64,000 nucleotides of DNA. It comes from Pararhizobium antarcticum (GTDB lineage Bacteria > Pseudomonadota > Alphaproteobacteria > Rhizobiales > Rhizobiaceae). Each line of letters opens with the position of its first letter. Position 1 is the stretch's first letter. Of this stretch, positions 35,169 to 43,923 are shown piece after piece. Location of the stretch: positions 1 to 64,000 of the forward strand of contig NZ_LSRP01000072.1 in NCBI RefSeq assembly GCF_001885585.1. The letters are read 5' to 3'. Below the pieces are notes generated by a model, which was not told where the DNA came from, searched no databases, and worked only from the letters and a program-made list of their open reading frames with translations. A program made the position numbers and the translations under genes.

Positions 35169-36160
35169 GCCTGTGCTCCTTCAGTGCCAAATCCGGTCTT
35201 AGGGGGTGTTTTGACACTTACCCATTTCGCAGCCCGGCGGCCAATCTCCTGAAACTTGGTCGAGGCACCATCAATCCGGTCTTCCCAGGCGGGGTTCGGC
35301 TGCTGCCCGTCGGTGATCTTGAAGAAAGCCTGCAGCAGGCAGGCGATGGCAAACGGCTCGATGACGGCTGCCTTGACCGCCCAGGCAAACAGCAGCGCAA
35401 ATACGACACCGCCCGCCGACCAGGCGCCGGGGATCAGGTAGACGATGGCCGCGGCTGGCGCGAGCATCACCAGGAACACCAGGAAGGAAAGGCCGTAGAC
35501 AATCAGCGTCAGCCAGGCTGCATTGATCAGCATCGGCTTGGCGTTCTGACCATAGAGCACCAGGGCCTCTCGGGCGCTGGCATAGGGATTGTCCGAGCGT
35601 GTGCGGATGGCATGCGCCAGGATCACTTCGTCGACCAGCCCGACAGCGAGCTTCAGATAGGCGCGCAGCACGGACATCAATCGGTCGAGGCCCGGTATCG
35701 GCAGGATCGAGAACAAGCCTTCGAGCAGGCCGGTGACGGCGCCAATGACGCCCTTGATCAGCTGATCCAGACCAAACAGTACCGATGTCTGTCCGAATCG
35801 CTCAGTCACCACGCTCCTGGCGTAGGCAATCTGGCCCATGTCATCAGGCAGCGCGCGCCCGTCGATCAGCTCGACCATGACAGCGATATGCCCGGCCTTG
35901 ACCGTGTAGAGAATGTACTCGCGCAGGAAATAGAGAACGCCTGCCGTCAGGGCAAAGCCGATGCCGCCGCCCCAGAAGGTGGAGCTGAACTGAAAATCCT
36001 CGTCTCCAAATCCGCCAATACCGTAGCCGATGCCTGATCCTGCGCCAGTCACCACAACATAGGCAGCTGCGATGGCGAAGTAGACGACCGCACGAAACAG
36101 AAGAAATGGCGCGGTTCTGGCCATCAGGCCGATGCCGCGCGCTATGCTGAAATCCCACAT
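35165..36160 (-). CDS. Polytopic membrane protein, first gene of the vWA operon
   Basis: The product of about 331 residues has several hydrophobic segments (V-V-Y-F-A-I-A-A-A-Y-V-V-V near residue 25, then helices near 70, 160, 215 and 250) with Gly-rich connectors. No family is recognised with confidence. ATG 36160 is preferred because GAGGATG lies about 9 bases ahead; the longer frame to 36187 is less likely. It overlaps the vWA gene start by ATGA, so the products are made together, suggesting an inner-membrane partner for the secreted vWA protein. Confidence 0.65.
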   Translation of the reverse strand: MWDFSIARGIGLMARTAPFLLFRAVVYFAIAAAYVVVTGAGSGIGYGIGGFGDEDFQFSSTFWGGGIGFALTAGVLYFLREYILYTVKAGHIAVMVELIDGRALPDDMGQIAYARSVVTERFGQTSVLFGLDQLIKGVIGAVTGLLEGLFSILPIPGLDRLMSVLRAYLKLAVGLVDEVILAHAIRTRSDNPYASAREALVLYGQNAKPMLINAAWLTLIVYGLSFLVFLVMLAPAAAIVYLIPGAWSAGGVVFALLFAWAVKAAVIEPFAIACLLQAFFKITDGQQPNPAWEDRIDGASTKFQEIGRRAAKWVSVKTPPKTGFGTEGAQA

Positions 36161-36329
36161 TCGAAAACATCCTCGTCCGAAGGACAATCTCGCGCCGGCT
36201 CGTGAAGACCGCGCTCATTGGCGCCACACTAAGAAGGTTCGCGTGATTGTTCTTGGGGTGGAGGGAGCTCGATATGGGGGTGGACGGCACAATGCGTCGG
36301 CACCAGTCCGCGTTCGCAGGTGTCGTGCT

Positions 36330-37310
36330 CTATTCTTGGGCGACGCTCTTGTCGGCCTGGATGCTTTGCACTCTCGTCTCCGATGGGGTCATTCCATAGA
36401 GCTGCCGGTAGCTGGCGTTGAACCAGGAGAGGTCGCCAAAACCAGTCGCCATTGCAATATCGCTGATTGTTCTGTGGCCGTAGCGGAGATCACCAAGCAT
36501 GCGGTGGGCGAGCGTCATGCGTCGCTGCCTGACATAGTCCCTGAATGTCGTCCGGTCCGCCGCAAACAGCGCGCGGGCATAGCGGGGGCTGATCCGGTGA
36601 CGCGCGGCGACTGCGTTCAGGCTCAACTCCGGATTTGTCAGCTGTTCTTCGATGTCCGCTTTCAATCGGGTCAGCCAGGCTGCCTGCACACCGCGACCCT
36701 GATGGGTTTCCTCGACACGCCTGCCATTGGTGAAGGCCATGCGTGCCAGATCATGCAGGTGCTGCGTGCAGAACCTGACCTCTTCCGGGCTCATGCTGGA
36801 ATAGCATTCGTGCAGGTTTTTCGCGTAGCCGATCAACATGCGCCAGTGCGGCGTCATCTCGATGCTCCGGCGCAACTGCGCGTCCGCAGAGCTTATGGCG
36901 TCCGCGAGGGCATGGCGCGGTATGGAAATATAGAAGATGTGGGCGCTATCCTTGGTGAACTGCGCGGCGCCGGGGATTTCGTTGGGGTCGACATAGATCG
37001 AGCCGACACCGCAATCCACGTCGAAACCGCCTTGCTGGGTAATGGAGAACCCCTCCTGAAAAGGCACGTGGATGAGGATATTGTCGGTCTCGTTTGCGGC
37101 GAGCGCCGAGGTGCGCAGCGCTGTGCATTGGGAATGGGTTGTCGAGGCAAGTACGGCATCGGTCAGCACCGCAATATCGGTGGTGGATTGGAAGCCGAGG
37201 GGATCCGTCGGGCATATTTCCAGCTTGCAGATCGACGCAGCAGCGTCCTGAAAGGCCAGAATACGGTGCTTGGGGTCAAAATCACTCGCGGATAACGAGA
37301 TAATTGGCAT
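36330..37310 (-). CDS. AraC-family transcriptional regulator
   Basis: The product of about 326 residues has a C-terminal AraC/XylS double HTH (L-N-A-V-A-A-R-H-R-I-S-P-R-Y near residue 230, then I-A-M-A-T-G-F-G-D-L-S-W-F near 285) and an N-terminal cupin-like ligand region containing V-P-F-Q-E-G. ATG 37310 is chosen because AGGAGA lies about 9 bases ahead. It is transcribed towards the vWA operon and ends 170 bases before that operon starts, so control of it is plausible but unproven. Confidence 0.85.
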   Translation of the reverse strand: MPIISLSASDFDPKHRILAFQDAAASICKLEICPTDPLGFQSTTDIAVLTDAVLASTTHSQCTALRTSALAANETDNILIHVPFQEGFSITQQGGFDVDCGVGSIYVDPNEIPGAAQFTKDSAHIFYISIPRHALADAISSADAQLRRSIEMTPHWRMLIGYAKNLHECYSSMSPEEVRFCTQHLHDLARMAFTNGRRVEETHQGRGVQAAWLTRLKADIEEQLTNPELSLNAVAARHRISPRYARALFAADRTTFRDYVRQRRMTLAHRMLGDLRYGHRTISDIAMATGFGDLSWFNASYRQLYGMTPSETRVQSIQADKSVAQE

Positions 37311-37430
37311 CAACTGATCTCCTGCTTCACGCTTCACATGAGCCTCGGGAATTACGAGACCACATCGATCGAGGTCTTTCAACGGTATTGGCAAGTTGTT
37401 TGACCCCGGCGTTTCGTCTATCGAGGCGAC

Positions 37431-37629
37431 ATGAATTTACCGAGCACTTTCCCTCGTTTGAAGGGGTTTCGTTTTCCACGTGAAATTGTTGCCTACGCGG
37501 TGTGGGCCAATCATCGGTTTGCCCTAAGCACCGCCGATGGAGAGGATCTTCTGGCCGAGCGCGGCGTCATTGTCAGTCGGGAAACGGTTCGTCTTTGGAT
37601 CAACCGCTTTGGTCGACATTTTGCCGAGT
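37431..37629 (+). pseudogene. IS6-family transposase N-terminal remnant
   Basis: From ATG 37431 the frame gives an IS6-like start (F-P-R-L-K-G-F-R-F-P-R-E-I-V-A-Y-A-V-W, then L-L-A-E-R-G-V-I-V-S-R-E-T-V), but about 65 codons in, the sequence is cut by the left repeat of another IS6 copy at 37630. The rest of the gene is not found on the other side of that element. It belongs to a different IS6 lineage from the intruder. Confidence 0.75.
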
Positions 37630-38438
37630 GGCATCGTAAACTTAACGGATGAAAGGCCAGCGAAAGACGCTATCCGCAGATCGCTCTTATGCTCGGGCGA
37701 TTTTCGCCCACAGGCTCATCGCCTCCGCGCGTAGTTCGCGATGATGGCGGGAGGAAATTTCTTGGTGCGGGATGTGAAATAGGTTGGCGATCGGGTCATG
37801 GATGGAGACGAAGCATTGTAGATGTCGCCGTGATTTGAAGCGCTTCATGATCCGCTCTCGCCGCCGGACTGGCTGGTGAGAATTGTCCGCCCGATTATTC
37901 AAAGCCTTATGGGAGCGATGCTCGACACCCGGCATGATCTCTCGCTTGGCTGCGCCGTAGGATCGCAGCTTGTCTGTGATCATCACACGCGGCGACCGTC
38001 CCTGCCCCTTCAAGAGCTTGCGCATGAGGCGCTTTGCAGCCTTTGCATTTCGGCGGCTTTGCACGAGAACGTCCAACACGAAACCGTCCTGGTCAACGGC
38101 GCGCCACAGCCAATGCTTCTTGTCGCGGATTGAAACAACGGCTTCATCGAGATGCCACTTGTCCCCAAATCGAACGGATGATCGACGACGGATCTCGTTG
38201 GCAAAGGTGCGGCCGAATTTCTCCGTCCACAGCCGGACGGTCTGATGCGAGACAATGATCCCACGCGCAGCCAGCAAGTCCTCGACCATTCGCAGGCTCA
38301 GAGGGAAACGGAAATAAAGCCACACGGCGCGGGTGATGACGTCAGCGGGAAAGCGATGTCGATGATAGATTCGATCACGGTCTGTCATGGCCCGTCATTC
38401 GCACATCAAATTCCACATTCCGTTAAGTTGACAATGCC
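37630..38438 (-). mobile_element. IS6-family insertion sequence (809 bp), apparently complete
   Basis: Left end GGCATCGTAAACTTAACGGA (37630-37649) and right end, the complement of GGCATTGTCAACTTAACGGA (38419-38438), form 20-base inverted repeats with two mismatches and enclose one full-length transposase gene. No matching 8-base target duplication is visible. Confidence 0.8.
37687..38388 (-). CDS. IS6-family transposase with Asp in place of the third catalytic Glu
   Basis: The 233-residue transposase has the IS6 pattern: R-H-R-F-P near residue 10, catalytic Asp in W-H-L-D-E-A (D81) and in M-I-T-D-K-L (D139). At the third catalytic position (residue 168) the DNA codes Asp (N-R-A-D-N-S-H), whereas the copy at 61114-61827 has Glu in N-R-A-E-N-S-H. 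The product is otherwise full length. Whether it is active with a DDD set is unclear. Confidence 0.88.
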   Translation of the reverse strand: MTDRDRIYHRHRFPADVITRAVWLYFRFPLSLRMVEDLLAARGIIVSHQTVRLWTEKFGRTFANEIRRRSSVRFGDKWHLDEAVVSIRDKKHWLWRAVDQDGFVLDVLVQSRRNAKAAKRLMRKLLKGQGRSPRVMITDKLRSYGAAKREIMPGVEHRSHKALNNRADNSHQPVRRRERIMKRFKSRRHLQCFVSIHDPIANLFHIPHQEISSRHHRELRAEAMSLWAKIARA

Positions 38439-38747
38439 GATACTATACGTGCTGCGGTATCGCTTCAGCATGAACATTCATTACAAACCCAGCGACGACG
38501 CCCATTTAAGGTCCAAGCTTGCGGCGCGCCTGCGGCCGATTATTTCCCCAGACAGCACACCCAGCCGGCATGCGAATGGCAATCGGCTGTTTCCTATTGC
38601 TTCATAGATTGGAAGCGGATCAGGGCAATTTAACTCCCGCGCCCTATTGTCGGCATAATGTTGAAGCGCCGCAAGGAAGTATGTCTCGGCGATACGGCGC
38701 ACGGGCGCGCGTGGTTCGCCCGATGGAGCCGCCTCTGACTGTTTGCC
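38439..38747. other. Intergenic stretch between IS6 and LysR genes
   Basis: About 310 bases. A 73-codon minus-strand frame at 38481-38702 has neighbour-like composition but no recognised family and no strong ribosome site; it may be the cut-off end of a gene. Nothing else is recognised. Confidence 0.35.
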
Positions 38748-39683
38748 TCAGCTTTTATAGTCCCGCTGTTGAAACGGTATTTCCTCGATCCGCTGCATGA
38801 TCATCGCAATCAGATGCTGCTCAGCCCTGTTGACCCGGGTGCTCGGATTGGTGACCACATAGATGTCGATTGCCGGCGGGGTGTCATAGGGCGGAAGGCG
38901 CCAGAGAAGGCCCGCGTCGACGTCCTTTCTGGCCACATGGACTGGAAGCGGGCCGATGCCAAGGCCCGCCAGGATCATGCGGCGGACTTCCTCTAGGCTG
39001 GACGAGACGCCGACCACCCGGTCCTCCAGCTCGGCCTCTGCCCGCACCAGCGCAACCGGCCGCAAGGCGTCGGTGAGCCGATCCGTGCGGAAGGATACCG
39101 ATGTTTCCCCGCGCAAATCAGACATATCAAGGCCCTCGCGGCCAAAAAGATGGTGCTCCGGACCGCAGAAAAAGCCGAAATATTCACGGAAAAGCCGCGC
39201 ATAGTCGAGCCTCGGCTGTTTCTCGTGCACGAGACAGATGCCAATGCTGGCCTGACGCTGTCGCACAGCGCGCACGACGTCCTGGCTGGTCAGGACATCG
39301 ATGCCGAGCGTCGCGCCCGGATAGCTGCGGTGAAAGGTTGAGAGGACCTCGTCGAGGACGGGCGATACCACATGGCTCGCCATCGCTAGAGTGACATGGC
39401 CCGAGACCTCCTCGCCCATGTCACGGATGAGGATGCTCAGCCGGGAAATACTGCCGAAAATCTCGAGCGCTTCCTCGTAGAGCAGTTGGCCAGCCGGCGT
39501 GACATCAAACTTTCCAGGCGCGCGCGTAATCAGCCGCTTTGAAAGGCGCTGCTCCAGGCGACGAAGCGCGTTTGAAACGGTCGGTTGCTTGAGACCGAGG
39601 CTGTTGGCCGCCGCCGTGATCCCCTTTTCCTCGACGATCACCAAGAAGGTGCGGATCAGGTTCCAGTCGAGGTCCCAGACCAT
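38748..39683 (-). CDS. LysR-family regulator divergent from the polyamine-type operon
   Basis: The product of about 311 residues has an N-terminal winged helix (T-F-L-V-I-V-E-E-K-G-I-T-A-A-A-N-S-L-G, then Q-P-T-V-S-N-A-L-R-R-L) and a LysR ligand domain. ATG 39683 is chosen because GGAAGG precedes it and it begins right at D-L-D-W-N-L-I; ATG 39731 has a poor spacing. It faces the ABC importer operon across about 160 bases that contain a LysR-box-like repeat, so it is the likely regulator of the operon. Confidence 0.87.
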   Translation of the reverse strand: MVWDLDWNLIRTFLVIVEEKGITAAANSLGLKQPTVSNALRRLEQRLSKRLITRAPGKFDVTPAGQLLYEEALEIFGSISRLSILIRDMGEEVSGHVTLAMASHVVSPVLDEVLSTFHRSYPGATLGIDVLTSQDVVRAVRQRQASIGICLVHEKQPRLDYARLFREYFGFFCGPEHHLFGREGLDMSDLRGETSVSFRTDRLTDALRPVALVRAEAELEDRVVGVSSSLEEVRRMILAGLGIGPLPVHVARKDVDAGLLWRLPPYDTPPAIDIYVVTNPSTRVNRAEQHLIAMIMQRIEEIPFQQRDYKS

Positions 39684-39751
39684 GCGGCCTTCCTTGGTCG
39701 GGACGGCGCTGAGGCGGCTAGGCAAGGGCATTCTCCAAAACTATATCAACA

Positions 39752-39775
39752 ATTCTCATTATCTATTTTGAGAAT
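39752..39775. promoter_or_regulatory. LysR-box-like inverted repeat
   Basis: Arms ATTCTCA (39752-39758) and TGAGAAT (39769-39775) are perfectly complementary around a 10-base A/T-rich spacer, matching the T-N11-A form of LysR sites. It lies 70 bases upstream of the LysR start and 68 bases upstream of the first permease start. Confidence 0.6.
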
Positions 39776-39842
39776 GTCACCTCTTCGGGCCAAACTCCAG
39801 ACAATAAGAACAAATGGGAACAGTGACCGATCCTGCGCGGTC

Positions 39843-40733
39843 ATGCAAAATCAGACGGATCAAAGGATGAGCGATCAGGCGTACACTGCACGCCCTTGGA
39901 TATTGCTGTCTCCTGCATTGGGGGCGGTGACGTTCCTGCTGGCTGTACCGGTACTCTTCATCATTATCTATTCCTTCTGGCTGCGCTCAGCAGCCGGCGC
40001 GGAAATTCCCGGCTTCTTCCTTGACAACTGGAAGGAAGTCTTCAGCGATGCGTTCTATCGCGACATCCTGTTCAGCACGCTGCGCATCGCCGTAATCACG
40101 ACGGTGTTTTGCGCGTTGCTGGGCTACGTGCCCGCCTATTTCGTCGCCATGTCGCAGACGCAGTTCAAGGCCCTGCTGTTGCTGCTCCTGATCCTGCCCT
40201 TCTGGATCAGCTACATCATCCGCACCATGTCCTGGATCAACATTCTCGGGGCCAGTGGTGCGCTGAACCGGACGCTGATCTATTTCGGCCTGATCGCTGA
40301 GCCCGTGCAATTCCTCTATAACGAAGGGGCCGTCATCCTTGGGCTCGTGCATTTTCTGCTGCCCTTTATGGTGCTCAACGTTTTTGTCAGCATCGACGGC
40401 ATAGACCGCAACCTGCTCGACGCCTCCCGTTCTCTGGGCGCTTCCGGGTTCCAGTCTTTCCGCGAAGTCACCCTGCCCTTGTCGCTTCCGGGCCTAGCCG
40501 CCGGCGGATTGCTCTGCTTCGTGCTTTCGGCGGGCACCTATATCACGCCGCTCATTTTGGGCGGGCCGCGCGATGCGATGTTCGCCAATCTGGTGTTCGA
40601 GGCCATCATCACCCAACTCAACTGGCCGCTCGGCTCGGCGCTGTCGATCGTACTTCTGGTGGTGCTAGGCGCGATCGTCACGGTCTACAACCGACTGGCC
40701 GGTCTCGGCCAAATCGCGAAGTCGTTCGGATGA
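39843..40733 (+). CDS. Spermidine/putrescine-type ABC permease (PotB-like)
   Basis: The product of about 296 residues has six membrane helices and an EAA-type loop (L-L-D-A-S-R-S-L-G-A-S-G-F-Q-S-F near residue 195, then P-L-S-L-P-G-L-A-A-G-G). L-L-S-P-A-L near residue 17 and P-F-W-I-S-Y-I-I-R-T are typical of PotB relatives. ATG 39843 or the in-frame ATG 39867 are both possible starts. It is first in a run of seven closely spaced genes. Confidence 0.9.
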   Translation: MQNQTDQRMSDQAYTARPWILLSPALGAVTFLLAVPVLFIIIYSFWLRSAAGAEIPGFFLDNWKEVFSDAFYRDILFSTLRIAVITTVFCALLGYVPAYFVAMSQTQFKALLLLLLILPFWISYIIRTMSWINILGASGALNRTLIYFGLIAEPVQFLYNEGAVILGLVHFLLPFMVLNVFVSIDGIDRNLLDASRSLGASGFQSFREVTLPLSLPGLAAGGLLCFVLSAGTYITPLILGGPRDAMFANLVFEAIITQLNWPLGSALSIVLLVVLGAIVTVYNRLAGLGQIAKSFG

Positions 40734-41530
40734 GGGCAAGCATCATGTCAGGCTGGTCCCTCATCAGGCTCTATACGATTGCCGTCTATCTCTTCCTGTT
40801 CCTGCCGGTCGCAGCCGTCGTGCTGCTGTCGTTCAATTCCAGCCAGTTCGGGTCCTTCCCGATGGAAGGCTTGAGCTTGCGCTGGTTTGTCCGGCTGTGG
40901 GAAAACGACGCGATCGTTCGTGCTTTCCGCGTTTCCATCCTTCTGGGAGCACTAACGGCGGTCATATCGACCGTTACCGGTATTCTGGCTGCAATCGCCC
41001 TGGTGCGCTACCGCTTCCCCGGCAAGGGCGCAGTGACGACGCTGCTGATCGCGCCGCTTCTGATCCCCGAAGTCGTTCTGGCCGTGGCGCTGCTGCTGTT
41101 CCTGCGCTGGCTGCATTTGCCCAAGAGTTTCGCGCTTCTGGTGCTGGGCCACGTGATCTTCACCCTGCCGTTTGTCGTGCTTGTGGTGCAGGCAAGACTG
41201 GTCGCGATCAAGCCGGAATATGAGGAGGCGGCGCTGAGCCTGGGCGCCAATCCGGTGCAGACGTTCTTTGCGGTGACACTTCCGCTGCTACTGCCCGCGG
41301 TGCTGGCCGGAATGCTATTCGCCTTCACCATGTCGTTCGACGACATCACCGGAACGATGTTCTGGAAGCCCGGCGGGGTAGAAACCGTGCCGACGCAGAT
41401 CTTCGCCATGCTGCGCAATTCCATATCGCCCGAGATCAACGCGCTGGGCACCGTGATGATCGCCTTCACGATCCTCTTGCCACTCCTTGGCATGGCCATC
41501 GCCCGAAAAATGGCAGTCCACCGCAGATGA
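40730..41530 (+). CDS. Spermidine/putrescine-type ABC permease (PotC-like)
   Basis: The 266-residue product has PotC-like helices and the EAA loop Y-E-E-A-A-L-S-L-G-A-N-P-V-Q-T-F near residue 165, then a C-terminal F-A-F-T-M-S-F-D-D-I-T-G typical of the PotC half. ATG 40730 overlaps the PotB-like stop by 4 bases, so the two are translated together. ATG 40745 is an alternative start. Confidence 0.9.
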   Translation: MRASIMSGWSLIRLYTIAVYLFLFLPVAAVVLLSFNSSQFGSFPMEGLSLRWFVRLWENDAIVRAFRVSILLGALTAVISTVTGILAAIALVRYRFPGKGAVTTLLIAPLLIPEVVLAVALLLFLRWLHLPKSFALLVLGHVIFTLPFVVLVVQARLVAIKPEYEEAALSLGANPVQTFFAVTLPLLLPAVLAGMLFAFTMSFDDITGTMFWKPGGVETVPTQIFAMLRNSISPEINALGTVMIAFTILLPLLGMAIARKMAVHRR

Positions 41531-41603
41531 TAATCGCATGGAGCCATGGTCCGCAGCTCATCTATCGAAGAGCGGACATATCTTGCAAACTGGAGCCTTG
41601 AAT

Positions 41604-42749
41604 ATGGATGATACCAACCGTTACGAACGACTTCTGGACCGCTACCGCGACGGCAGCGTCAACCGCCGCAGTTTCCTGAGCCTGATCGGCGCCTCGGCTG
41701 CCGCCTATGGTGTGATGGGGAGCCCCTTCACTAAGTTCGCACAGGCAGCGACACCGGACCAAATCCGCTTCGACGGCTGGGGTGGCGTCGTGTCGGAGGC
41801 TTTCCGCAAATTTGCTTTTGATCCCTACGCGGCAAAAACAGGCATCAAGGTGGTCGATGGCACATTCGGCGGTGCCGACGAATACATTGCCCGCATCCGC
41901 TCAGGCCAGCCTGGCGAGTTCAACCTGGCCCACCTGTCCGGTGTGTTCGATTACTCCCGCTATCACGAACTCGGCCTGACATCAGAGCTGAACGAAGCCA
42001 ATATTCCCAACCTTTCCAACGTCATCCCGGCGCTGCAGGACGTTTTCCGCAAGATCACCGACGGCAAGCTTTCTGCGGTTCCCTACGACTACGGCACAAC
42101 CAGCATTGCCTATAATCGTAAGTTCATCACCGATGAAGAGGTCAAGGAGAAGGGCGCTAAAATCCTTCTCGACCCGAAATACAAGGGCAAGATCGGCGGC
42201 TGGAGCGATTGGAAAACCCGCATCTGGTACGGCGCGCTGCAGACCGACCAGAACCCCAACGACATCAAGGACATTGAAGCCGTATGGGATGCGATCCGCA
42301 CAAACCGCGATCTCGTTCTGAAATACTGGACGTCGGGTGCCGAACTGATGAGCCTTCTGACCGAGGATGAAATCTACGTCACCGAGGGCTGGTCGGGCCG
42401 CATCAAGGCGCTGCAGGACCAGGGCCATGACATCGGCTATTTCGACCCCAAGGGCGGACTTGGTTGGCAGGAATGCATCTTCGTCATCAAGGGCAGCCCA
42501 ATGGAGGCCTGCGAGGAACTGGTTAACTTCATGCTGGAGCCGGAAGTCGCGATCGCGGTTGCCGAAGGCCAGCTCTATCCGCCGTCCCTCGACCCGCAGA
42601 AGGTCAAACTAACCGACAAGATCAAAAACCTTCCGGCCTTTGATCCGGCTGGAACGTTGTCCGGTCTCAACTTCTTCAATGCCGATTACTGGAACGGCAA
42701 TGAGGCCGATTGGTCGAAGACCTATTCGCGCGTTGAACGCGGCTACTGA
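41604..42749 (+). CDS. Spermidine/putrescine-type solute-binding protein with Tat-like signal
   Basis: The product of about 381 residues starts with a basic, twin-arginine-like signal (N-R-R-S-F-L-S-L-I-G near residue 20, A-Q-A near 48), so it may be exported folded. The mature part has the PotD/PotF fold: I-R-F-D-G-W-G-G-V, Y-D-Y-G-T-T-S-I-A-Y-N near residue 150, and G-W-S-G-R near 255. It sits between the permease pair and the ATPase. A perfect stem-loop follows the stop codon. Ligand likely a cationic amine or amino acid. Confidence 0.88.
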   Translation: MDDTNRYERLLDRYRDGSVNRRSFLSLIGASAAAYGVMGSPFTKFAQAATPDQIRFDGWGGVVSEAFRKFAFDPYAAKTGIKVVDGTFGGADEYIARIRSGQPGEFNLAHLSGVFDYSRYHELGLTSELNEANIPNLSNVIPALQDVFRKITDGKLSAVPYDYGTTSIAYNRKFITDEEVKEKGAKILLDPKYKGKIGGWSDWKTRIWYGALQTDQNPNDIKDIEAVWDAIRTNRDLVLKYWTSGAELMSLLTEDEIYVTEGWSGRIKALQDQGHDIGYFDPKGGLGWQECIFVIKGSPMEACEELVNFMLEPEVAIAVAEGQLYPPSLDPQKVKLTDKIKNLPAFDPAGTLSGLNFFNADYWNGNEADWSKTYSRVERGY

Positions 42750-42760
42750 TCAACGGTTTC

Positions 42761-42785
42761 GGAACGCCCGTCTCTCGGGCGTTCC
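42761..42785 (+). promoter_or_regulatory. Perfect 10-bp stem-loop after the binding-protein gene
   Basis: Arms GGAACGCCCG (42761-42770) and CGGGCGTTCC (42776-42785) enclose TCTCT. It lies 12 bases after the binding-protein stop and 31 bases before the ATPase start, with no following T-tract. Likely mRNA stabilising or partially terminating element. Confidence 0.7.
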
Positions 42786-42816
42786 GGAGCACAAAACATT
42801 CTATGGAGTGGGCGAC

Positions 42817-43923
42817 ATGACGGAAATTGCAGGCAAGGCCGTGGAACTCGGCGGCATTGTCAAGCGCTTCGGCGCAGTGACGGCAGTGCACCGGATGGAC
42901 CTGTCGATCGAGGAGGGCAGCTTCGTCACCTTGCTTGGCCCATCCGGCTGCGGCAAGACAACGACCTTGCGCATGATTGCCGGACTGCTCGATCCCAGCG
43001 AAGGTGACATCACCATCAAGGGCAAAAGCGTCACGCGCACCCCGATCCACAAGCGCAATCTCGGCATCGTCTTTCAAAACTACGCCCTGTTTCCACACAA
43101 GACCATCTACGACAACGTCGCCTTCGGCCTGAAATACCGCAAGCAGAGCCAAAGCGAGATCGATGCGAAGGTCCGCCAGGCGCTGGATCTCGTGCAATTG
43201 CCCGACCTGTCCCATCGCTATCCCCGAGAATTGTCCGGCGGCCAGCAACAGCGCATCGCGCTGGCCCGCGCCATCGTTATCGAGCCGGACGTGTTGCTGC
43301 TCGACGAGCCGTTGTCGGCGCTCGACGCCAATCTCCGCGAAGACATGCGGGTGGAATTAAAGCGCATCCAGGCCCAGGTCGGCATCACCACCATCTTCGT
43401 CACCCACGACCAGTCCGAAGCGCTGGCCATGTCCGACAGGATCGTGGTCATGAGCAAAGGCCATATCGAGCAGATCGGCGCGCCGGAGGACGTCTATGTC
43501 AACCCGGCTTCAGCCTTCGTCGCGCGCTTCCTCGGCAATTCCAATCTGGTCGCGGGCGACATCGTATCCCGCTCCGCCAGCGACGTGAACGTAACGATCG
43601 GCGGACTGGGCGGGCTGAAGGTTCCCCTGGGCCGCTCCCGCGACATGGCGGACGGCGAGCGCGCGATGGTGGTCGTGCGCGCCGAGCGGCTCTATCTCGA
43701 TCAGTCCGAAGCGGAAACACCGGCGGATGCGGTATCACTCCCCGCTGAAATCACCGCCGTCGATTATCAGGGACAGGCCGCCCGCTATTTCGTGTCTGTC
43801 TGCGGCCATCAGATGCAGGCCATCAACCCGATCGAAACCCATCCTTACCGCCAGGGCGACAAGGTCCGCGCCGTCATTCGCGGTCGCGACTGCGCCCTCG
43901 TTCCTTTCGAGGCCAGTGCATGA
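42817..43923 (+). CDS. ABC transporter ATP-binding protein (PotA type)
   Basis: The product of about 368 residues has Walker A G-P-S-G-C-G-K-T near residue 40, signature L-S-G-G-Q-Q-Q-R near 138, Walker B L-L-L-D-E-P near 160, and the H-loop in V-T-H-D-Q-S. A TOBE domain at the C-terminus fits PotA. ATG 42817 follows GGAGTG. It energises the two upstream permeases and is coupled to the aminotransferase gene by ATGA. Confidence 0.9.
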   Translation: MTEIAGKAVELGGIVKRFGAVTAVHRMDLSIEEGSFVTLLGPSGCGKTTTLRMIAGLLDPSEGDITIKGKSVTRTPIHKRNLGIVFQNYALFPHKTIYDNVAFGLKYRKQSQSEIDAKVRQALDLVQLPDLSHRYPRELSGGQQQRIALARAIVIEPDVLLLDEPLSALDANLREDMRVELKRIQAQVGITTIFVTHDQSEALAMSDRIVVMSKGHIEQIGAPEDVYVNPASAFVARFLGNSNLVAGDIVSRSASDVNVTIGGLGGLKVPLGRSRDMADGERAMVVVRAERLYLDQSEAETPADAVSLPAEITAVDYQGQAARYFVSVCGHQMQAINPIETHPYRQGDKVRAVIRGRDCALVPFEASA

